Source: DATJKD01 sp963728295 (GTDB lineage: Bacteria > Pseudomonadota > Gammaproteobacteria > Steroidobacterales > Steroidobacteraceae). From it: a stretch of 64,000 nucleotides of DNA. Both the position numbers and the translations under genes were made by a program. The DNA lies in contig CAVSKB010000019.1 in NCBI GenBank assembly GCA_963728295.1, positions 310,001 through 374,000 of the forward strand, in the 5' to 3' direction. Shown in pieces: positions 56,435-64,000 of this stretch (the stretch's first letter is position 1; each line of letters starts with the position of its first letter). The notes under the pieces are model-generated. The model was not told where the DNA came from. It did no database searches and saw nothing but the letters and a program-made list of their open reading frames with translations.

Positions 56435-57558
56435 TCACTCACCGGACCTGCGCCGCCGGCCGCGCCCGAGCGGCACCTGCTGCGTGATGCAATGGATGTT
56501 GCCCCCGCCTAGCAGGATCTCGCGCGCGGGGACGCCCACTACCTCTCGCCCCGGAAACAGGGTCTTCGAGCTTCCGCAGTGCCACACCGTCGCGTCTCGC
56601 GTCGAGCAGCGGCACGACCACGCATCGGTTCCCGATGTAGAAATTCACGTACGAGCCGGCGAGCCGCATGCCGGCGGAACGAGTGGTGAACTCGCCGCTC
56701 GGGTCGATACCCTCGGCTTCCCGCCGCGTCATCCGCAGCGGGCCCGGTTGCTCGAGCTTGTGGACGCGAAGGCGACGACCGCGAGCATCGCGTGCCGCGT
56801 GGAGTCGCTCCCACGCGTCGCGCGAGACTTCGTACTGCGGGTCGCGCCGGTTGCTCGGTCCATGTGAGCACGACCTCGCCCGGGCGCACGAAGCAGCACA
56901 GGTTGTCGACATGGCCGCTGGTTTCGTCATCGACCACACCACGGCCGAGCCAGATCACCAGCTCTATCCCGAGATAGCGCTCGAGCAGCCGCTCGATGTC
57001 CGTGCGCGTGAGCTTCGGATTGCGATTCGGGTTGAGCAGGCAATCTTCAGTCGTGATGAGCGTGCCCTGCCCGTCGACGTGGATCGCGCCGCCCTCGAGC
57101 ACGAACGGCGCAAAGTACCGGTCGCGGCCTTCGATCTCGAGCACCTTTTTCGCCACGACGTCGTCGAGATTCCACGCCCGGTAAAGACCGCCTTCCAGGC
57201 CGCCCCAGGCATTGAACATCCAGTCGACGCCGCGGACGCCACCGCGACCGTTGACCACGAAGGTCGGCCCGACGTCGCGCATCCAGGCATCGTCGCTCGA
57301 AAGCTCGACGACACGCACTTGCGGCGGCAGCACGCTGCGGGCGTGATGGAACTGGCCAGCTGATACGCCAATCGTGACCGGCTCACTGCGTGAGATCGCC
57401 GTGGCAACGGCCGCGAACGCCGCCTGCGCAGGCTTTGCGCCCATTCTCCAGTTGTCCGGTCGCTCGGGCCACAGCATCCAGCAACCCGCATGCGGCTCGA
57501 ACTCGCCGGGCATGCGGTAGCCATCCCGGCTCGGCAGTGACTTCAGTGTTCTCGGCAT
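56435..57558 (-). CDS. aguA: agmatine deiminase / peptidylarginine deiminase family (frame-disrupted)
   Basis: About 370 aa. Converts agmatine to N-carbamoylputrescine and ammonia in putrescine synthesis. From ATG 57558: MPGEFEPHAGCWMLWPERPD, DDAWMRDVGPTFVVN, APFVLEGGAIHVDGQGT and DDETSGHVDNLCCFVRPGEV are in one frame. An indel near 56860 shifts to EGIDPSGEFTTRSAG and AGSYVNFYIGN. A further shift leads to the catalytic-cysteine end GGNIHCITQQVPLGRG, with a stop at 56435. All family residues are present once joined. The gene stands alone and converges on the DUF3570 gene. Confidence 0.87.
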
Positions 57559-57605
57559 CGCGTCGCCGCTCCCGTTGGAACGGCTGCGATGCTAAAGGAG
57601 TGCAC

Positions 57606-58152
57606 CTAGATCGACCAGATCGCGAGGCTCGTGGTCGCGAGCGCAGCACCGATCGCCGCCCCGGCGACGACGTCCGAGGGATAGTGCAGACCGAGCACGA
57701 CGCGCGACGCCGCCATCGCAAGCGCCAGCGGCAACAGCGCGGGCAGCAGCCACGGATAGTGCGCGCCCGCAAGAATCGTGAAACTGACCGCGTGGAGCGT
57801 ATGGCCGGACGGAAAGCTGTAGCGATCGAGAGGCGTCGTGCCGCAGAGTATCCCGGCATGCGAAATGAATGGTCGCTCGCGCACCAGGCGCGTCTTCAGA
57901 AACTTGTACAGCGCGGCGCCTGTTGCGCCGGTGACCGCCATCATGAGCGCGATGCGCCAGCCGCCGTCGAACGTCGAGCAGAGCCACTGCGGCCATCAAC
58001 GCATACCAGAGCACGCCGTCGCCCGCGCGACTCACCGCGGCGAAGAACGCGCGCACGACCGGCCGACGGCAGGCGCGGTTGACGCGCAGGCAGAGTGCCT
58101 GCTCCGCATGATCCATCCGCTGCCAGAATGCCGGCAGGGTCGTGTCGGTCAT
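57606..58152 (-). CDS. PAP2-family membrane phosphatase (one frameshift)
   Basis: About 181 aa. The three PAP2 motifs are present: KTRLVRERP (KxxxxxxRP), YSFPSGHT (PSGH) and SRVVLGLHYPSDVVAG (SRxxxxxHxxxD), with five to six membrane helices. One extra G near 57974 (CTCGAC[G]TTCGAC) separates the N-terminal MTDTTLPAFWQRMDHAEQAL from the rest; the corrected join reads LDFDGGWRIALMMAV. It probably dephosphorylates a lipid phosphate or undecaprenyl pyrophosphate at the periplasmic face. It is single and monocistronic. Confidence 0.86.
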
Positions 58153-58246
58153 GAGACCACCTCGATCGAGACCTCGCCGGCGCCAAGAATGGCCGCCGTA
58201 TCCTTCAACGGGATTTCAGCCGGTATTAAAGTTTCATTAAATCAGC

Positions 58247-59547
58247 ATGATATGTAATACACCTCAACCGCTGTTTACACCGGGCAACCCATTGGGCAGC
58301 CCGAGGACGACGGCTGGAGTCAGCTTGCTCCTGGCGCTCGGGGCCATCGAGCTCCTGTCGGGATGCGGCCCGCGAGCGGCAACGGCTGACTGGGCTGCAC
58401 CCGCGGTCCTGGTGTCCGCGCCAGCAGTGGCGGGAAGCCGCTACCCCAGTCTCGCACCCCGCCCGGACGGCGGTGCGGTGCTGAGCTGGGTCGCGCCCGC
58501 CGCCGAGGGCGAGCATGCGCTCCAGTACTCGACCTGGACGGATGACGACTGGACCGCGCCGGTGACGGTGAGCACCGGCGCGCGCTGGTTCGTCAACTGG
58601 GCGGATTTTGCGTCGGTGGTTCCGTTGGCGAACGGTCTCTGGGCGGCGCACTGGCTCGAGCAGCGCGCGGGAAATGTCTATTCCTACGACGTGCGCCTCG
58701 CGGTGTCGACGGACGAGGGGCGTAGCTGGTCGGCACCGATGAGCCCGCACGACGACGGCACGCCGACCGAGCATGGCTTCGTGTCGATGGCCGGCGCGGG
58801 CAAGGGTGTCGCCGCGATCTGGCTCGACGGCCGCAACACCGGTGGTGGTGAGCATGAAGAATCGGCGCACGGCTCCGCGGCCGGCGCAATGACGCTGCGC
58901 ACGGCCGTGATCGACGCGCAGGGTCGCCTGGCAGGCGGCGATCGTCGAGCTCGACGCGCGCGTCTGCGACTGCTGCCAGACCGACACCGCAACCTCAGCG
59001 GAGGGTCTCGTGGTCGCGTATCGCGACCGCGACGAAGGCGAGATCCGCGACATCTCGGTCGTGCGTGCAACGCGCGAAGGCTGGTCCGCGCCGTCGCGCG
59101 TGCACCGCGACGACTGGCGGATCACGGCCTGCCCGGTCAACGGTCCGGCAATCGCCGCACTGGGTCGCACCGTGGCCGTCGCGTGGTTCACGGCGCCCGA
59201 CCAGCCGCGGATACGGCTCGCCTTCTCCGACGATGCTGGCGTGAGCTTCGCCGCGCCGCTCGAGATTGCGAGCGGTCGGGTCACGGGTCGCGTCGACCTG
59301 GTGCTGCTCGACGACCGGCGCGCGGCCGTCAGCTGGCTCGCCGAGAGCGAGCCGCGGAGCAGAGATCCGCGCACAGCTCTGGACACGTGCCGGCGCGGTC
59401 GGCTCGCCGCTCACCGTGGCGGCCGCAAACGTTGATCGCTCGGCAGGGTTCCCGCGGATGGCGCTTGCCGGCGACGTCCTGCTCTTTGCCTGGACGGAGG
59501 TCGCCGCCACGCCGGCGGTGCGCACGGCGATCGTCCGGCTGCGCTGA
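58247..59547 (+). CDS. sialidase-like (BNR repeat) lipoprotein (frame-disrupted)
   Basis: About 432 aa. The ATG at 58247 gives a lipoprotein signal with a long n-region (LLLALGAIELLSGC). BNR/Asp-box-type repeats are seen (VSTDEGRSWSAP, FSDDAGVSFAAP) in a six-bladed propeller. A cysteine motif CDCCQTDTA lies at the frame break near 58950, and a second break occurs near 59350 (corrected IRAQLWTRAGAVGSPLTVAA). Family resemblance is to exo-sialidase-like proteins, but I cannot identify the catalytic Arg triad by eye, so activity is uncertain. An AT-rich stretch just upstream (TTTCATTAAAT) probably holds its promoter. Confidence 0.72.
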
Positions 59548-59612
59548 CCGCCGGCACGAGCCTTGTGCTAGCATTCCGGCCCCTTTTCAGGCGGCCAGCC
59601 GGAGCCTAAGAG

Positions 59613-60914
<1,302 letters not shown>

Positions 60915-60951
60915 TCGCGAGGGCGCATCCCGGACGCGTCGGAGGCGCAGC

Positions 60952-62704
60952 GTGAACCGCGGCCCGGCGGTTGCAGCCAGTCGCGACGAGCTCGTCGGTG
61001 ACTGCGCGCAGGCGCTGGTCGACGCATTCGCCGGCTACAACGCCGAGTTCCGCGCGATCACCCAGCGCGCGAGGCAGCGATTCGAAGACCGTGACTGGCG
61101 CGGCAGCCAGAAGGACGCGGTCGAGCGCATCGACCTCTACAACCGCTACGTCGACGGCACCGTCGAGCTGATGCGGCACCGGCTGGGCGAGGATGTCTGC
61201 GAGCGCGCGATCTGGTCGGCGATCAAGCGGCGCTTCGCCGAGATCATCGACCCGCTGCCGGACAACGAGTTTACGAAGACCTTTTTCAGCTCGGTGACGC
61301 GGCGTACCTTCGGCACGGTCGGCGTCGATGCCGCGGTCGAATTCATCGCGCTCGATCTCGATCCGCTCGCCAGCGTCCACGTCGCATGTCGAGACCAAGC
61401 AGTACATCAACCGCGGGTCGCCCGACCTGCTGATCGAAGAGCTGCTGGCCGACTTCCGCTTCCGAACGGCCTATCGCGACTTCGACCACAGCGTCCGCCG
61501 CGTCGCGGACGAGGTCAAGGCATCGCTCGAGGCGGAGGGTGAGCGGCGCAGCATCGAGACGCTCGAGGTCATCAAGGAGGTCTTCTACCAGATGACCCGC
61601 GCCTATCTCGTCGGGCGGGTCGGCGGCCGGGGCTGGGCGATGCCGTTTGTCATCGCGCTGCGAAACACGGATCGTGGCGTGCTGGTCGACGCGGTAATGC
61701 TCGACGAAGGTACCGTCAGCGTGCTCTTCAGCTTCACGCGTTCGTATTTCCACGTCGATCTCGCGCACGTCGGCGAGGGCGTTCAGTTTCTGAAGGAGAT
61801 CCTGCCGCGAAAGCCGGTAAGCGAGCTCTTCACGGTGCTGGGACGCGCCAAGCAGGGCAAGACCGAGCGCTACCGGGAGCTCTTCCGCCACCTGCAGCAC
61901 TCCGACGACCGGTTCGTGCCGGCCCCCGGGGAGAGAGGCCTGGTGATGGTGTGCTTCACCCTGCCCTCCTTCGACGTCGTATTCAAGGTGATCCGCGATC
62001 ATTTCCCCGTGCAGAAGAACATCGCCCGGGAGGACGTACTCGGCAAATACGAGATGGTGTTCAAGCGCGACCGTGCCGGGCGGCTGGTCGATGCGCAGGA
62101 GTTCAAGAGGCTCAAGTTCCCGAAGAAGCGCTTCGCGCCGGAGCTTCTGGTGGAGCTCCTGACCTCGACGGCCGGAACGGTGCACGACGAGGGCGAGGAC
62201 CTCGTCATCGACCACCTGTACATCGAACGGCGCATGACACCGCTCAATCTCTACATCCGCACGGCCACGCGCGACCAGGCCGAGCAGGCCGTGCTCGACT
62301 ACGGGCAGGCGATCCGCGACCTCGCGGTGACCAACATCTTCCCCGGCGATCTGCTGCTCAAGAATTTTGGCGTGACGCGGCACAACCGTGTGATCTTCTA
62401 CGACTACGACGAGCTTTGCCTGGTCACCGACTGCCGCTTCCGCGAGATCCCGCAGGCCGAGCACGACGAGGACGAGACGCGCGCCGAGGCCTGGTACTAC
62501 GTCGCCGACAACGATGTGTTCCCCGAGACCTTCATGAACTTTCTGGGGTTCGACGCGCACCTGAAGCGGGTGTTTTACGAATCGCACGGCGAGATCCTGA
62601 CCGCCGAGTGGTGGCGCGGGATTCAGCACCGCCTGCGCGACGGGGAGCTGCTCGAGGTGCTGCCCTACCACCGGCATCGAGTCCGGGTATTCAGCAGCCT
62701 TTGA
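60952..62704 (+). CDS. aceK: isocitrate dehydrogenase kinase/phosphatase AceK (one frameshift)
   Basis: About 583 aa. Reversibly phosphorylates Icd to divert carbon to the glyoxylate shunt. From GTG 60952 after GGAGG: DLYNRYVDGTVELMRHRLGE and NEFTKTFFSSVTRRTFGTVG in frame. One extra C near 61378 (AGCGTC[C]ACGTCG) moves the rest to another frame: SHVETKQYINRGSPDLLIEE, EDVLGKYEMVFKRDRAGRL (ATP-binding), KNFGVTRHNRVIFYDYDEL (catalytic loop) and the C-terminal YHRHRVRVFSSL. It lies directly behind icd rather than in an aceBA operon. No aceA or aceB is in the window. Confidence 0.94.
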
Positions 62705-62713
62705 TTTGAGTCA

Positions 62714-62735
62714 GAGCCACCTGTCAGGTAGGCTC
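62714..62735. terminator. hairpin between convergent aceK and TPR gene
   Basis: GAGCC-ACCT-GTC-AGGT-A-GGCTC folds into a 9-bp stem with one bulged A and a 3-nt loop, between aceK and the convergent gene and overlapping the latter's last codons. There is no T-tract; a bidirectional or Rho-assisted terminator is plausible. Confidence 0.4.
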
Positions 62736-64000
62736 GGCCATCAGTTCTTTCCAGCGCGGATCGGTGTGCAGCGGCGCCAGGAACGGAGAAAGGTCCATTT
62801 CCCGCTGCATCCAGAAGATTTGATAGTCCGACGTCTCTGCCCCAGGATCGATCGCGTTGCGGTAGTCCTGAAGGGTCGAGACGGCTTCCTCCGTCATTCG
62901 ACGATACGCATACACCTCGGCCAGGCGGATGTTCCTGCCCAGGTCGGATCCTCTGCCTTCGACCAGCCGCGCCAGTGCAGCGTCCGCCTCAGTCCGGCGA
63001 CCCGGTGCATCGAACAGGAGGGCCAATCCGTGGTCGCGAGCCTCACCTTCGGGCAGGCGGAAGCATGCCGCGTGGACCTCGTCATACCGCCGCTGCAGGA
63101 CGAGGACGCGGATGATCTCGAGCTCAATATCATCGTTGTCCGGACTCAGTTCCTTTGCCTTGAGAAACTCGGATTTCGCGTCTTCCAGCCGGCCCACGGC
63201 GACCAGCATGACGCCCAGGTTGTTGCGGTTGACTGCGGACAAAGGATCTCGCGCCACCATCTGCCGATGGAGGTCGACGTCGGCTTCGAGGTGACCGCCT
63301 GATTCGACGCTCACTTCAAAATCTGCATCCGCACCCGGATCGAGGCTGGCAGCCGTTTCAAGGTGCTTGTGTGCGTTTTCGCGATCACCCCCTTCGAAAT
63401 AGAACCGCGCCAACGTGTAGTGGCCTTCAGCGACGCGCGGTGCGAGGGCCACGGCCTTGTGCGCCGCCTCGCCTTGTTTCACGCGGGCGACGGAGCGGGG
63501 CATGCTACCGCCATCGCCCAGTAGACTGTAGGCTCGAGAGAGTGCCGCCCATGCCCTCGCGTAGTCGGGCTCGAGGGACACGGCATCCTCGTAGTACTTG
63601 GCGGACCGCTCGGCGTCGCCTGGCCCCCGGCGATTGAAGAAGAATTCTCCTTGCAAAAACAGTTGATGCGCCGCCGCGGTGTTGGGCGCCGGGAAGTCAT
63701 GTGTCGCATCGCTGAGCGACAAATCCAGGGCCGTCGCGACCGACGCAGCAATCTCATCCTGCACAGCAAATAGGTCACCGAGCGCGCGGTCGTAGGTCCT
63801 GGACCACAGATGTGAATTGCTCGAGGCCTCGATAAGCTGTGCGGTAATCCGCACCTGGTCGCCGGCCCGACGCACGCTGCCTTCGAGAACGTGGCTGACA
63901 TCGAGCTTCGACGCGATCTCGCGAATATCGGTCTGCTGATCCCTGAATGTGAATGACGAGGTTCTCGCGATCACCCGTAGCGCGGGGATCCGGGTCAGTC
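62724..64000 (-). CDS. TolB-N/FlgO-like plus TPR regulatory-type protein, C-terminal part
   Basis: At least 425 aa are in the window; the 5' end lies beyond the right edge. The visible start reads LTRIPALRVIARTSSFTF, then ASKLDVSHVLEGSVRRAGDQ and ITAQLIEASSNSHLWSRTYD, the TolB-N-like domain that follows winged-helix or cyclase domains in CadC-like and adenylate-cyclase-like regulators. The remainder is five or more TPRs (YYEDAVSLEPDYARAWAALS, EGHYTLARFYFEGGDRENAH, NRNNLGVMLVAVGRLEDAKS). The missing N-terminus decides whether it is a DNA-binding or a cyclase-type protein. Confidence 0.8.
   Translation of the reverse strand, partial: LTRIPALRVIARTSSFTFRDQQTDIREIASKLDVSHVLEGSVRRAGDQVRITAQLIEASSNSHLWSRTYDRALGDLFAVQDEIAASVATALDLSLSDATHDFPAPNTAAAHQLFLQGEFFFNRRGPGDAERSAKYYEDAVSLEPDYARAWAALSRAYSLLGDGGSMPRSVARVKQGEAAHKAVALAPRVAEGHYTLARFYFEGGDRENAHKHLETAASLDPGADADFEVSVESGGHLEADVDLHRQMVARDPLSAVNRNNLGVMLVAVGRLEDAKSEFLKAKELSPDNDDIELEIIRVLVLQRRYDEVHAACFRLPEGEARDHGLALLFDAPGRRTEADAALARLVEGRGSDLGRNIRLAEVYAYRRMTEEAVSTLQDYRNAIDPGAETSDYQIFWMQREMDLSPFLAPLHTDPRWKELMAEPT

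Noticed and set aside
61370..61400. A 7-bp duplication (GTCGCAT/GTCG) as the cause of the aceK frameshift
   Set aside because: Removing one C restores a natural SHVETKQYINRG reading, a smaller and more likely change that fits the other indels.

Overview
The window is about 64 kb of GC-rich DNA, most likely from a gammaproteobacterium. It carries an Icd/AceK pair, a CysJ-CysI-CysH-CysG assimilatory sulfate reduction operon, TonB-type and type Vd outer-membrane proteins, and cyclic di-GMP-I (GEMM-I) riboswitches. I cannot place the genus. No rRNA, tRNA, insertion sequence, prophage or CRISPR array was seen. Both ends cut through genes: a MarC-like membrane protein on the left and a TolB/TPR-type protein on the right.

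Layout. 1-4.9 kb: MarC fragment, a small unknown gene, a patatin-type autotransporter and, divergently, a TonB-dependent receptor. 4.9-10.7 kb: cysJIHG on the minus strand with a LysR-type palindrome upstream. 11-12.2 kb: a secreted Ig-like/FN3 protein. 12.3-43.3 kb: one continuous block of minus-strand genes forming three units, each opening with a predicted c-di-GMP-I riboswitch. Unit C (about 43.4 to 33.8 kb) is TlpA-like thioredoxin, LEExLLYP protein, TPR protein, very long TPR protein, IVPWK protein, ExbB, ExbD, ExbD, AgmX/PglI-type protein. Unit B (about 33.6 to 23.4 kb) repeats this order without the thioredoxin and with the long TPR protein split in two. Unit A (about 23.35 to 12.3 kb) is a giant DUF11/SdrD_B-like secreted protein followed by a giant protein with three OmpA-like domains and a C-terminal beta-barrel region. 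43.5-50.3 kb: a methyltransferase, then DUF1501, LamG/haem and CxxCH-type secreted proteins. 50.6-56.4 kb, plus strand: an HzsA-related haem lipoprotein, two barrel proteins, and a TlpA-DUF4266-DUF3570 module. 56.4-64 kb: agmatine deiminase, PAP2 phosphatase, sialidase-like lipoprotein, icd-aceK, and the partial TPR protein.

Working hypothesis for the central block: one ExbB-like and two ExbD-like subunits plus a TonB-like AgmX/PglI protein form a proton-driven motor. Periplasmic TPR proteins and small secreted partners would link it to the outer membrane. This architecture resembles the conserved core of the Myxococcus Agl-Glt/Nfs machinery. The neighbouring giant surface and outer-membrane proteins could be its load, and three riboswitches would put all of it under cyclic di-GMP control.

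A caution on quality: many genes with clear full-length homology are broken by single-base frameshifts. Nearly all of those I resolved by hand are insertions, and they occur even in housekeeping genes, while the 33.8-44.8 kb stretch is clean. I read them as assembly errors. Such genes are annotated across their full span as CDS, with the disruption noted.
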